A stretch of DNA of 64,000 nucleotides from Isoetes taiwanensis (taxonomy: Eukaryota; Streptophyta; Lycopodiopsida; Isoetales; Isoetaceae). Positions within the stretch are counted from its first letter, which is position 1. Each line of letters opens with the position of its first letter. The stretch lies in contig JAJEKV010000002.1 of assembly GCA_021234155.1 (NCBI GenBank), positions 35,446,128 through 35,510,127 of the forward strand, written 5' to 3'. The notes below the pieces were generated by a model. It was not told where the DNA came from, did not search any database, and saw nothing but the letters and a program-made list of their open reading frames with translations. A program made the position numbers and the translations under genes. This document shows, in pieces, positions 12,305-24,600 of the stretch.

Positions 12305-13489
12305 ATTATTTGAAGCATGACTTCTTCCATTTTTGCATCAGTCTGAATATGCAGCACAATAACAAGGGGTTCCAAGGGGATTTGATACGAATGTAAAAAT
12401 GATTTCTAAAACAAGTGAATAGGCTATAAGAAAAACATAGATTTAAAATTAAAAAAATAATTATATTAGCTTACTGATTCTATTGGTCAAAGCACTTTCA
12501 TTAAAACATTGAGTTATTTTGGTAGAGGTTCGAGCCCCTGTATTTCTTTAGGCGAAGCCATATAGAGGTTCAAATCCCCGTATCCCATATTCCAAAACCA
12601 TAGGCGAACTGGTATTTCATATTCAAAACATAGGTGCCCCCAATCATAATTGACCATCTCCTAGCTCAATATTCCATATTCCAAAACTTTAGGCGAACTC
12701 GTATTTATATTTCAAAACCATAGAAGACACGAATCGTAATTGACCGTAATCAGAGGTGTCTAGAGGCCCCAATATACAGTTTGGACTGTAGGAGCGGCAT
12801 ATCCAATGATGATGTATTTCAATGTGCACCTCGTTTAGTCTAATGATGAATGTTTACTGAAAGAAAAGAAAAGAAAAATACTATGAACCAAACTTGCATT
12901 GCAAATTATAAAGCACTTTCTATACCTTTTACCATCTTCTTTAATGACAAAAGGTTGATGGTATAATATAAGATTGCATATGTTGCTTCAATCCCTTTTG
13001 CATCAAGTGTAACACCCATATGCTCTACATGTGTCATATCGAACAATAAAAATGTTTATTTATCTAAAGGGAATAATATATATTGACAACATTAGCCAAT
13101 TGTTCATAATCTTAAGGGAAAAACTCCCTTTAAGATTTTGGCGTGGTTTTGGTCTAGGATGTCTCACATCATTTCTAAAGAGCAATGTCTGTCAGTAGAG
13201 TCAGCTTTAACTGCTATTATTTTGGGTTTGGCAGTTTTTGAATATAAAAAGTAGAAGTTGCCCCCAATTAGATGGTACGTATAACAATTGAGTTCTTTCA
13301 AGAATATTGGGAGTGGTTCGAGCCAGATTGTATTTGATGCTTTTTGTGTCGGTCTACTGCCTTGGATAGAAGTTTGAATATAAGAGCCATCTCACTGATC
13401 CTCAGGACCAGAGATACTATTATAGACTAGTAATGGTGCCTAGCATTGCTGGGCGTAAGTTAAGAATGTGTAAATGTTTTGGGTCGTAA
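12305..13489. other. AT-rich region without a recognisable gene
   Basis: Contains a few internally repeated phrases (for example 'cccatattccaaaacc' near 12585 and a variant near 12668), but no coding sequence or RNA gene that I can support. It includes the region upstream of the LINE ORF1 and probably older, decayed repeats. Confidence 0.5.
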
Positions 13490-15030
13490 TGAGAAAAACC
13501 CGATCCCTTTCCCTTTTCCTTTTCCTCTATCCCGCATTTCACTTTTCCTCTTTTTCTCTAGACATTTCTTATTTTTCTTTTCTCCTTCTCTCATTTCCCA
13601 CACATGTTTCCTTTTTTTTCCCTCCCCTTCTCTTCCATTTTCCTCTTCCTTTTTCCGATGGCCTTTTTCCCTTCCTCCTTCCTCCTTTCTCCAACTTTCC
13701 CTCTTTCCCTTTTTCCATGCCATTTTCCCCGTTTCCTTCCCCCTCCCTTTCCCTTTCCCTTACCCTTTCCATTTCCCTTTCTGCATGCCTTCTCTTTTCC
13801 GCACTCTTTTGTTCTTCTACTTTCTCTCGTGCTTATTTTATCTTCCTTTTTCCTTTTTCTCCCACCCCTTACCTCTTTCTTTTTCTGCGTGCTCTTTTTC
13901 CCTTTCTTTTTCTTTTCTCGTTCCCTTTTCCCATGCCTTCTTTCCCTTCCCTTTTGCCCTACCTCTTCCCCTTTTCTCGTTCTCTTTTTCCCTTCCTTCC
14001 CCTTTTCCTTTTTCTCGTGCCCTTTCCCCTTTCTTTCTCCCCTTTTCTATTCCACTTGCCTTTTCCCATGCCTTTTTTTCTCTTCCCTTTTTTTCCATCC
14101 TTTTCCTCTTCTCCCTTTTTTGTGCTCATTTTTCCTTCCATTTTCCTCCTTTCCTCACCCTTTCTCTCTTCCCCTTTTTCTCGTGCCATCTTTCCTTTCT
14201 TTTCTCCTCTCCCTTTTTATTTTCCCTTTCTGTTTTTCTTTTTCCATTTCCTTTTTCCCTTTCCTCGCCCTTTCCCGTATCCTCTTTTTCTCGTGTCATT
14301 TTTCCATTATCTTTCTCCCTTCCTTTTTCTTTTTCCCTTCTCCTTCCCTTTTCCCATGCCATTTTCCCGTTTTCGTCACCTTTTTCCCCATGCATTTTCC
14401 CATGCTATTTTCCCTTTTCATCACCCTCTTCCCCATGCACTCTTTCCCTTTTTTCTATGCCCTTTTTTCCTTTTCCCCTTTCCATCTGTCCTTTTTTCCT
14501 GTGCCTATTTGCCCTTCATGTACCCTTTTTCCTCCTTGCTTTTTCCTTGTTGGGAAATTGTGTGATAAGTTTTGGCCTTTGGATGCGATCAAATGATCTC
14601 AACCCTCTTCCCCTTTTCTTTTCCCTTTCCTTTTTACCATGCTCTTTTGCCTTCCCTTTTCCCTTTTCTCTTTTCTCCATCTTCTGCTCCGTCCCCTTCA
14701 TGCCCTTATCCCCTTTCCCTCTTCCTCTTTTTCTCGTGCCCTTTTTCCCTTCCTTTCCCCTTTTTCTACTCCCTTTTCCTTTCCCTTTCTCTTTCCCTTC
14801 CCTTTTTCCCATGCCATTTTTCCCTTCCCTCTCTCCCTTCCCTCTCTACCACCTTTTCTTGTTCCCCTTTTTCCCTTCCCTTATTCTCTTTTCCCCACCC
14901 TTTCCCTCGTCCCTTTTTCTTGGTGTCCTTTTTTCCTTCCCCTCCCCTTCCCTTTTTCTTTTCCTTTTCCCTTTCCTTTTTCCAATGCTATTTTTTCCTC
15001 CCCTTTTCCTCTTTTCTCACCCTTTCTCTC
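13490..15030 (+). repeat. 1.5 kb polypyrimidine tract (CCCTTTT-rich)
   Basis: Almost uninterrupted C/T sequence on the plus strand, built from runs such as ttcccttttccctttcc and punctuated by short catgcc or tcgtgcc phrases. A purine-containing interruption lies at about 14550-14600. Long phenylalanine/proline/serine ORFs on the plus strand and Lys/Glu/Arg/Gly ORFs on the minus strand are by-products of the composition, not genes. Such homopyrimidine/homopurine DNA can form triplex (H-DNA) structures. Confidence 0.92.
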
Positions 15031-15345
15031 TTTCATGGCAAAAAGTTCCTCCCCCTCCCCTTCCCTCCCCCCCAACCCCCACCCAGGGCCAAACTGGGTG
15101 GGCGCCCAATTCCCTTGCTTGCATGTCAAAAAGTTTTTCCCCAAGGGCCAAACTGGGCCGATGCCCAATTTGCTCTGGGGGGTGTTGCCTTACATGGCAA
15201 AATGTTTCCCCCAAAAGCCAAATTGGGCGGGCGCCAAATTGGGCATTGCCCCGGGGGTGTTGCTTTGCATGGCAAAAAGTTTTTCCCCAAGGGCCAAACT
15301 GCGCAGGCGCCCAGTTTACCTTGGGAATGTTGCCTTGCCCTGTCC
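15031..15345 (+). repeat. Four short tandem units with GGGCG..CGCCC palindromes
   Basis: Four imperfect units of about 72-87 bp each begin with catggcaaaaagttt or a variant (about 15035, 15122, 15194 and 15268). Each continues with ccaagggccaaactggg and the palindrome-like aattgggcgggcgcccaatt. They connect the pyrimidine tract to the larger array that follows. Confidence 0.8.
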
Positions 15346-15359
15346 CATGTGTATGAGAT

Positions 15360-16400
15360 AAATTTTTATCTGAAGATAAAAAAAAATGCCAAAGCAGAGT
15401 CTGGATGCACAAATTATGTCAAAAAGTGTATTCTGCCACTTGGGAGTTTCCCAAATTGGGCGGCTGTTTAATTTGAGCCAAATTTGGAGCCCTCTTATAT
15501 AAATATTATGCTTGATTAACCTTTAATCTTTATGAAAGCCCACTGAACAAGCTTTCTAAAAAGCTAAAGAAGCCAAAAATGGAGTCGAAATGCAAAACTT
15601 ATGCCAAAAAGTCTATTCTGCCATCCCAGAACCCATTAAATTGGGCGCCTGCCCAATTTGAGTCAAATTTGGGGACTACTTGTGTAAAAATGATGCTTGA
15701 TTAGATGTACTTATCAAAGTTCTTTGAATAAACTTTATAAAAGAGCTAAAGAACGCCAAAAATGGAGTCTAAATGCAAAAGTTATGCCAGCCACCCCGGA
15801 AACCCTCAAATTGGACGGCCGCCCAATTTGTAGCCAGGCTGATAGAATAGGCTTTTCGATATAACTTTTAACTCTGGACTCCATTTTCGACGTTCTTTAG
15901 CTCGTTGAAAAGCTTGTTCAGAGAACTTTGATAAAGATACTAATCAGGCATTGTATTTACAAAATAGTCCCCAAATTTGTCCCAAATTGGGCGGGCGCCT
16001 AATTTCAGGGGTTCCGGGGTGGCAGAATAGAGATTTTGACATAACTTTTGCTTCGGGACTCTATTTTCAACGTTCTTTAGCTCTTTGGAAAGCTTGTTTA
16101 GAGAGCTTTCATAAAGATTAATCAAGCATAATATTTATATAAATGGGCTCTAAATTTGATGCAGCCGCCCAATTTGGGGGCTCGGGATGATGAAAACCTT
16201 TTTGACAAAATTTGTCCATCCAGACGCAGTTTTTGGCGTTTTATATCTCGTTCAAAAGCTCATTCAGAGAGCTTTGATAGAGGCACTAACCAAGCATAGT
16301 ATTTATAGAAATAGGCCCTTAAATTGGGCTCAAATTGGGCGGGCGCCTAATTTGAGGGGCTCAAGGACGGCAGTGTAGGTTTCTCGACATAATTTTTGGT
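15360..16400. repeat. Array of ~230-bp units that switches orientation
   Basis: Degenerate copies of a unit of about 200-250 bp contain 'agctaaagaacgccaaaaatgg', 'aaaagtctattctgcca' and an aaattgggcg...cgcccaattt dyad. Two copies left of about 15830 read in one direction. From about 15850 onward the copies read in reverse complement (for example gttctttagctcgttgaaaagc). The whole is a long imperfect inverted repeat. Related dyads recur at 26930-27230 and 33340-33580. Confidence 0.82.
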
Positions 16401-17095
16401 TTTAGACTTTGTTTTAAGCGTGCTTTAGTTCATTGGAATGGTTGTTCAGGGTGCTTGGAGGGGCTCTATATTAGCAAGTGTTCTCTGGGTGGGCAACATG
16501 CATGTCCAAAAGAAAGATAAGAGAAAAGCAAGGACAATCATGCCCACCAAAAGCAAGAAAAGGAAGGGTCATCCATGCCAAAAAGTAAAGAAACAACATT
16601 TGATGTCTGTATACAGAGCATTTAGGAAAAACAAACTGTATAAAAGGAACAAAAACATTAAAAAATGAGATACGCTAACCTTTCGTGGACTTGGACACGC
16701 AAAAATGCTCCAAGAAGGTCAGATCTTCTAAAGGATGGGCACCTTCCTAGACAAGCACACCCAATGGAGGAGGAATAAAACAACCACATTGTCGCTCTAA
16801 AATGATGTCCTAATATTTGAAAAGCACATGGCCAAAGGTTGCATGCAGGATGGAACGTGGCATCATAGGGAAAGATCCTGGGCATATTTGGTGGGCCCAT
16901 AATGTGTCACAAAATAAACCCCCCTTCTCATTACCATTTAAAATTTAAAATAAAGTTGCCACGTGCGTCGTTGTTGAAATTCAAAATTTGAATTTGAATC
17001 CCCCCTCCCCCCCTCCCTCTCGACTCAATATTGCCAAAAGCTCTTGCTATCCAGCATTACCGCCCTTGATTAGCCACTTTGCCTCCAGAAGGTAG
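16401..17095. other. Unannotated spacer
   Basis: No supported gene. A lysine-rich ORF at 16438-16668 looks like chance in A-rich sequence. A C-rich run (ccccctccccccc, near 17005) and an imperfect gaatttgaat repeat lie before the 3' end of the next LINE. Confidence 0.45.
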
Positions 17096-18804
17096 ATTTT
17101 GTTTTGAAGGATGAAAGCCAAGAAGTTTATTAATCAGATAAAAAGTATAGAATTTACATGTCTCATCTAACTGTGTAAGCACAAAAAGATGCCACAAAGA
17201 GCACGAGCCTGGAGCACAATGTACTTAACTCCAGAATAAGAGACTAACGTAAGAATCAATTCGAAGATACTGAATCCAGATGCATTCCATCTATTCTAAT
17301 TCAAGGGAGGAACACTCGTACCAGGCTGTGAATATCTTTCTCTGGGCCACCGTAATAACACCGCGTGCAGATGAATTAATGCCTTGAAAGATGTGGTGTC
17401 TGCGATGCTCCCATATCAACCGTAGGAGTCAACCAGAACCAAGATGGAATGCCCTTTGTTTAGTTGAAGGCCATACGTTGGGATAGGACGTCAAGAGGAT
17501 GCATCGGCAGTCCAATGTACTGTAAAACAAACCTTGTAGCCAGGACCATGCTAGTTGAACCTCAGGACAATCAAGGAGACAATGCTCAAGAGTCTCAACG
17601 TCTGAAAGACAGAGTGGGCATACTGCAGATATGCGAGGATCATAGCGATATCGGAAGGCATTAACCCGCAGGCACCTGTGGATAACCTGCCACCACAGTA
17701 CAGAGACTTTAGGGTGGAGCAACCTATCCCAAAGCCATCGCCATGTACGACACAAAGTGGGTTGTGGAGCTTGTAGGTGCCACCCATCTGGCAACTGGAG
17801 GGGCTGTGGTGCTAAAAGAAGGCGTTATACTGATCTGATAAAGTGCCTGCATTTGTGGATATTTTCATGACAGTCCCATGGCACCCTTTCAGCAACACCA
17901 ACTTGCACTATAAGAGGCAAATTTTCTGTGACCTTCTCCCATAGAGATACATCCCAACGAGAGAGCAGGAACTTTGCCTGAACAGGCCAAGACAGTAGGT
18001 GACCTGCTTCATACCATGCTTGAATAGAGACAACACCTGCAAAAACCTCTGTGTAAGGGGATGAACTGATGCTGCCAATGGAGGTGCTGAGGGGTCTAGA
18101 TGCAGTGGTGCCCACCACCATGGAGTCTCCAATAGGGTATGGATAGAGGGGCATGGCCAGAAAAGATGTCTGACCGCCTCCCATGTTGTCAACAAGCCAC
18201 GCCAAAAATGGAGAAGCACTTGAAAAAGGCTGCAGAGTCTGAAATAAAGCCCAAGGTAGGACTGGTTTGACAGCCTTCTTGCCTAGAGGGATACAGTGAC
18301 CAAGAGCTTGTCTAAGAAAGCGTGAAACAGGAGAGTCATCTTCACCATTCAGGAGTCTCCAAATGAACTTTGAAATAAGCACTTTGCTCTGCAGTAAGAA
18401 ATCCATCATACCCAGACCACCTGCCCATTTTGGAAGGATGCACTTCGACCAAGCCACCTTAATCACAGCACCTTCCTCGGTATCCCCCCAAAAAAAAAAA
18501 AAAGTTTCGAACTATTGCAATGAGTTCACGCACTTTGATCTGTGAGGCTAGCAAGATTGATGCCACATATAAACATGGGTACTACTAAGGACTGACTTGG
18601 CCACTGTAATGCGACCCGCAAGAGACAACTTTACGGTAGACCACCAGAACAAGTGCTTCTCCAAACCCCTAATGATCTCCTCCCATGCAGCTCCCATAGT
18701 AACATGGATATCAACAGGAATCCCCAACAACTTGATAGCCTGTCCATGCGCAAGTAATTTCCATGGATAATCATGAACACACGCCGGAGCCGGAGTATCC
18801 AATG

Positions 18805-19623
18805 TCACAAAGCTGTACACTTCTTCCACCCCACAAGGACACCGGAAGCCAGTGAAAAAGTATCTAAGAGCATTTTGGCAGCAACAAGATTCTCAGCATT
18901 AGCGACTAGGAAGAGGAACGTGTCGTCTGCATATTGATTGCAAACCTCTTGTGTGCCATCCTCCATTGCAAGACCATGGAGAAGTCCCTCTATGGTTGCA
19001 ACGGTGAATAACTGCGACAAAGCCTCTGCGACAATTGTGAAAAGCAATGGTGCTAAATGACATCCTTGGCGAATACCATGACCGAGTGAGAAGGCATCTG
19101 ACGGCTCACAATGGAACATAACAGTCGCCCGAGCAGAGATACGTAGCTTCATAATATCTGATGTGAATTGTTCCCCAAATCCCAGTCTTAGCATACATCG
19201 ATGCATGAATTTCCAGCTGACACTGTCATAAGCCTTTGCAAAATCAAGCTTAAGGTATACAACTAGAAGGTTTTGCTTACGTGCCCAATAAATTCTCTCG
19301 TAAGCAGCAACAACAACATTGTTCAGAATGCGCCATTTTGGAAGAAAACCTGATTGGGTTATTGAGATGGACTCTGCTAAGATGTCATTTATCCGCTCTG
19401 CAAAAGCCTTGGCAAAAATCTTATATATGGATGACAGTAAGGTGATGGGCCACCAGTCTGAAATAGTCTGAGGATCCTTGACCTTGGGGATGAGTGAGAT
19501 GGCACCTGTGTTTAGAATTCTATTCAAAGCAGTGAACTGCCAAAAGTCACAGAAAGCATCATACACATCTGGCTCCAGCCATTTCCAATACTCCTGGAAG
19601 AACTCAATTGATAACCTGGGCAT
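18805..19623 (-). pseudogene. LINE C reverse transcriptase core
   Basis: A 272-residue open stretch with the full finger-palm series of a non-LTR reverse transcriptase: LIPKVKDPQTISDWWPITLL, then LDFAKAYDSVSW, HGIRQGCHLAPLLF and the catalytic QYADDTFLFL. The YADD box is intact. PITLL stands where LINE proteins usually read RPISL. The frame moves at about 18810-18830 into the downstream thumb region (GILVGWKK, then LGIPVD). It copies LINE RNA at a nicked target site together with the endonuclease upstream. Confidence 0.9.
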
Positions 19624-20368
19624 TTGCCTCTTTTCAGTTCAAAGATTGCCGAACCCAAATCTCAGCTGTCATAGCCGCCTCTATTGACTCGAGCTGCTCA
19701 TCAGAGATGATAGAGGAAATCCTAGACAGCATCTCACATTTCTGATTGAAAGGGAAGATGTCTCTTAGCAAAAAAAGTCTGGAAGTGGTTATGCAGATGT
19801 TGCTTGAGTTCAGTTGGCTCTATTAGCACCGAACCGTTCGGCAAAAGCAATGAGGACATGGTTGACATCATGCGACGCCTCTTAGCTGCACGAAAAAAGA
19901 AGCCCGTACAACGGTCTCCATCACGAAACCACAGCAGACCTTCGTCTTTGCCTGCTAAATTTGCTCCTCCAATGCTTGGATCTGTGCCAAAATATCACGA
20001 TCTCGAGCACCTGGAAGACGTCCCTGTCGAGTATGGAGCAGGTCCTGATACAAGTTGTCCAGTAAAGCACGACCTGCTGCTGCAGACTCTCGACCCCACT
20101 GTTTGGCAAAACCTCTGATTGCCGCAATTGCATCCACTATGCCAGTCATGCCTCGACATCGGCTGAAGGCAGTTGTCCAAGCATTCTTGCAACCTTCTTG
20201 AAAGTCAACATCCTTTAAGAACTTCACGTTCAAGCGAAAACACGTCTGTCCAAGCCGCCATTGCTGCAGGGGCTCGTCTGAAATGAATTGCGGATGGTGG
20301 TCTGAAGCTGAGTTGTCTCTGAGACAGAACAAAAAAAGACCTGGAAGTGCCGCAACTGCATCTGCATT

Positions 20369-20935
20369 TTAATAAGCTCTATCCAATCGAGAGCTTGCGC
20401 GACCCCCACCAACTTGACCATTGCACCAAGTAAAGGCACATTCACCATCAATCTCCGAGAGGTTGCAGTCATGGAGTAGATGGAGCCACTGCTGGCATTC
20501 AAAACCAGACACCACTGTAGAGGTCGCCCCCAACCGACCAGACTCCATTTCCACCATATTAAGATCCCCAACAAGAAACCATGAAATGTGGCAGCCCAAG
20601 CTGAGCATCTTCCCTCGCAAAGAGGCCCACAGTGAAGCTCTCTGATGGGGCCTGTTCTGGGCATAAACATTAATTAGACCATATTTAACCCCTTGTTCCT
20701 GCCATACAATTAGGGCCCAACGACCAAAACGTTCAGCCTGAGTAAAGATGACTGGCAAGGAAGGAAGCCATGCTATCACCAACCCCGAACTGGCAGAATC
20801 AGCTGCTGCGATAAGGACATTAAACCTTTGACCAATCATGTCTGCAAGCTTTGATATGTCTCCCTTACGACACTTGTGCTCTTGAAGACATACAAACTGA
20901 ACATCCAATCTAGATAAGTAAATGACTCCGCTTGA
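20369..20935 (-). pseudogene. LINE C apurinic-type endonuclease
   Basis: An EEP-fold endonuclease fragment. VQFVCLQEHKC carries the metal-binding E, GLINVYAQN the conserved N/Y block, WFLVGDLNMVE the GDxN motif and ASSRLDRAY the SxLDR-like block. The extreme N-terminus (the usual WNxRG start) and the terminal SDH motif lie in other frames or are decayed. This enzyme nicks the target DNA for target-primed reverse transcription. Confidence 0.85.
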
Positions 20936-21689
20936 GGGGGGAGGAGGCTACCCCCTGAACATTCCAGGTGTCTCAAGGGAATTTGAGGATGTTTCCTGGA
21001 CATCTGGCATGGCAGTAGTAACCTCATCAACCAAATCAGCCCACTGAAGTGGATCAAAGCACCACAGTGGGATGCAATGGGAGGGGCAGTGCTACCTGAA
21101 GCAGGATCCGAGGGCTGGGATGCAGAGGAATTAGATCCCTTAGCTGATTTTTGTGGTTGACGAAGAGCCAGTGGATGTTTTGGTGGTGGGTGGAAGCCAC
21201 ACCGATCAATGTCCATATATTGTCCACGAGCCTCTTCAATTTGCTCTTGTGATTTCTGGATTTCAGCCAGTCTCAAGATTTGGTGATCCAGAGACTGAGG
21301 TGGTGGAGGGCAACTGGAAGAGCAGGGGGGCAGTCACAGGCACAGGGATGTGAGAGATATCCATTGAGGTGAGAGCTGATCTAGGAGCATGGAGAGCCAG
21401 AGAAGCAAATGGAGGACCTTGTGGGTGAATTTATTGTAATTTAAATGTTTAATGGTGCGTTGATCTTCTTTACTTAGTGCTCTTAGCTGAGAGTTGCATC
21501 ATGCATTGCCACACTCATGATGAGGTGATGAGACACACCTTAGGCTTCAAGATGAGGTACGAGCTTTTACCTGAAATCACATAGCTAGTTGTGGTAGGGT
21601 TTGAATTAAGGATGTGTAGGACAACATGCTGAAGACCAAATCTTGTGCAAGGAATCGTGCACATATAGGGCCCAATCTTCTACACTGAA

Positions 21690-24600
21690 ATAGGAAGGAA
21701 GGAAGGAAGGTACTTTTATCGTCCACGGAGACCAATCGGTCTATGGGACCCAATACAAAAAGCGACAGCCCGGATTCTCGCCGGATTAAAAACCCCCGCC
21801 GAAAGGGTTTTCGAGGAAAACCGTGGCAACAATCGGCCTGGCGACAAAGCGTACTAATCATATAAAATGCGAAACATCCCAATATATCTGGTCATGCACC
21901 ACCCCAGTAGTGCCTAGTCACGGGACAACCGGTGAGGGCAAATGTGACCTCCCAGGTCCGATTACCTCCGGATGTATGACCCGTGGCACGCGTCTTGGCG
22001 GTGTGTTCATCGGCAAATGCAAGGGCACGTCGCCGCATTACTAAGGGGCGATCGGCGGATCGGCCCTAACTTGGGCAACTCTCGAAAGTGTGAGACTCAT
22101 CCTCAATGGCACCCGTTTTAGCCCTAGCAGAGAACTGTCGGGCGGGGCTCCCCAATCCACTGCGCCTGATCTCGATCACGAAGATGGTGGGCACTGTCTG
22201 CGAATGGAGGCAATGAGTCTGCGCTTTTCGGGGCATTTGGGAGCGCAGGTAGAGTGGGTCGAGGGCTAACACGGGGTTGATGTGCTCCTTGTAATGGGCC
22301 ATTTTGACCTGCTCTAGAGCAATGGGGTCCCTGAGCTTGCCAAGGAAACAAGCATCTAGGTACTCCTGCAGGTACATCACGATCGGCCGCTGTGCCCACC
22401 ATGCGCATCTGTGCTCACGCGTTCCATCTGGCGAACCCGATCTCTCTTACCCCTCCAACAGGCCCTAAGCCGGGCTGCGGACTCATGGCCCGCGGTGTAA
22501 GCCAGTCGGGGGGCGAGCATCACCCATAGTAACCACTTTTCCGAAAATAGGCGATGTGTCTATCAGGGCTGCCGCGGTGAGGCGGCAAGAATCCGATTTC
22601 CGCAGCAGAATCGATGGGAGGGGAGAAAGGTTTTCACCCCAAGTGCCCGTGCCAAAAAATGCCTTACGCACCTGCTCCAAGTCATTCCGTAGTCGCCAAA
22701 GAGACGACCGGGCCCCAAAACCTCGACTCGTCAGGACATGACATGCTCGACCCGGTTAGGAACAGATGTGGTGATGGCCCCAATCATATAGCTCGCACAG
22801 TATTTGTTGAAACAGATGGCATAAAGCGCTTTCCTTACTGCTGTCACCCTTAAGCGGATAGACGCCTCCCAGCCAGAAGCGAGGAGGGGAACTCCACCCT
22901 AGGTACTTGTAGGTGGGCGTGGCGCCCACAAAGTCGCTGTCCCCGATATGTGAGTGCAGAGGCATGGGGTGACGGAAGAGGATATGAGAACCACCCCTGG
23001 TCTTGGCGGATTGGACGCGATGTCGTAGCCCGACAAAAATGTGTCCAGGGCATCCGGGTGAGGCGCATAGCAGGGGTGTGGCCAACAGGCCAACATCGCC
23101 CCAAGATAGATGAGCCGGGCGGATGACCTGTGCAAAAGGCATATGCCATCCCCCCATGCTCAGTAAGCCAGGGCTCTAACTGATCAATGTAGAGGCCAAA
23201 AAGTGTTGGCGAGAGGGGCAACCCTGCCGGACCCCGATACTTACTGGTGAATGCTTTTGGCCCGTGCCACCACATCTGCAAAACAACTCTCATACAACTT
23301 CTGTATATGGCATTCTGCAGGGCAGCGGAGCCCCAGTTGACACTTAGTCTAGCCTGACTTTTCAGGGGGACCGTATCAAAGCCTTTCTTGAAGTCCACAA
23401 AGCAACAATACAAGTCCGGTAGATGATTCGAGTTGTCTTCAATCGTGCCGCAGCGTAAAGATATGGTCAATCGTTGGAGTGGCGGGTCGAAGCCCTTTGT
23501 GAGGGCACCGCGACATCGGCACGCCTCCATGTTGGGTCAAGCTGCTTTGCTTTCGAGACCGCCAGGTTTGGCAAATCTTGACGCCCGACCATGATCGCCA
23601 TGGGTAATTGGCGGACGATTAGTGATAGGTCCTCGCCCTTGTGAATGGAACAACCACCTTTGTGGTCCGACATTGCCTGGGAAACCCTCTGCAATGCTCT
23701 TTTGAGCAGGGGTAGTGAGGGCCAGCACAAAGCGGCTGCCACCGCCTTGAGTAACTTCGGTACGCATACCATCGAGGTCAGCTGCCTTCCCATTAGCTCA
23801 GCCGTTGCAGGCCCTCCTCAACATCCTCGTCCACGAGAACCAATGGGGGGCCATCCTGTGGGGGTATGGGCGTACGCGTCCCTGGCGGGTCATAGAGCTG
23901 CTGCAAGTACTGTTCCCACTGCCCGGGTGTGATGTCCCCTGTAGGCTGGGCTGGCCTTCGAAGCACTCTGCGCCAAAGGTTCGAGGATGAGTGTCCGACG
24001 AGGCGAACATCTCCCCACGATGCTTGGCAGGATGCGGCGCCTTTGTGTCGCCGAGATGGAGTGCTGATGGTGGCTTTACTGGCGCGTACTGATCCGGAAT
24101 GTGAACTGCCGAGCGTTCTATGCTTTATCATCAAAACAGCGCCGATTCTGGCTGAATGTTGTTGACCCCGGAGCGGCGACGCTGGGGTTCCGCCAAAGCA
24201 TCGTCCCGCTGCATCCCAATAGCCGGGAATCGGGCCCAGTGCACGCTTCTGTGGAGGTCTAGTGTAATTACCGGGAGGGCGCCCATGAGCATCTCGGCGT
24301 AGTCCTCTCACCGCTCATAATCGAGTCTCAACCGAGGGCGGCGAGGGGCTGGTATAGGGGGTTCCCGCGCTCGCCAAACCAGGGTCCAAATAAAGTGGGA
24401 GGTGATTCGAGGCACTCCTCATCCCGGACCGCCCGTGCCCACCCTAAAACGACCCGATGAGATGCAGCCCCGCGCTTCTACAATATAGTCCACCACACCA
24501 GACCCTCCCCCTCGATTGTCCTGGCTCGCATGTGCACGGCGAGAATCAGACCCGCGGAAAGCGCCATTGCAAATTATCAAGTCAAAAATGCCACATAGTT

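Larger units (their letters stand above)
17096..21420 (-). mobile_element. L1-like LINE (copy C), decayed
   Basis: A minus-strand LINE, distinct from the 9.5-12.3 kb one. In coding order: an ORF1 remnant near 21276-20836; an endonuclease at 20935-20369 (CLQEHKC, GLINVYAQN, FLVGDLN, SRLDRAY); a linker at 20332-19955; a reverse transcriptase at 19623-18805; a thumb/connection at 18829-17825; and a zinc-knuckle-like C-terminus at 17794-17429 (CPLCLSDVETLEHCLLDCP, preceded by VLWWQVIHRCLRVN). The 3' end lies near 17100, where the transcript-sense strand carries aataaa. Several frames are needed to read the protein, so it is inactive as it stands. The 5' end fades out near 21420. Confidence 0.87.

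Noticed and set aside
12500-12580. tRNA-like B-box sequences (ggttcgagccc, ggttcaaatcccc)
   Set aside because: No A box at the right distance and no acceptor or T stem can be paired, so neither a tRNA nor a SINE is supported.
13474-15471. Very long Phe/Pro/Ser-rich ORFs (up to 625 codons) and Lys/Glu/Arg ORFs on the other strand
   Set aside because: They are forced by the C/T-only composition; all three plus frames are open at once, and there is no domain.
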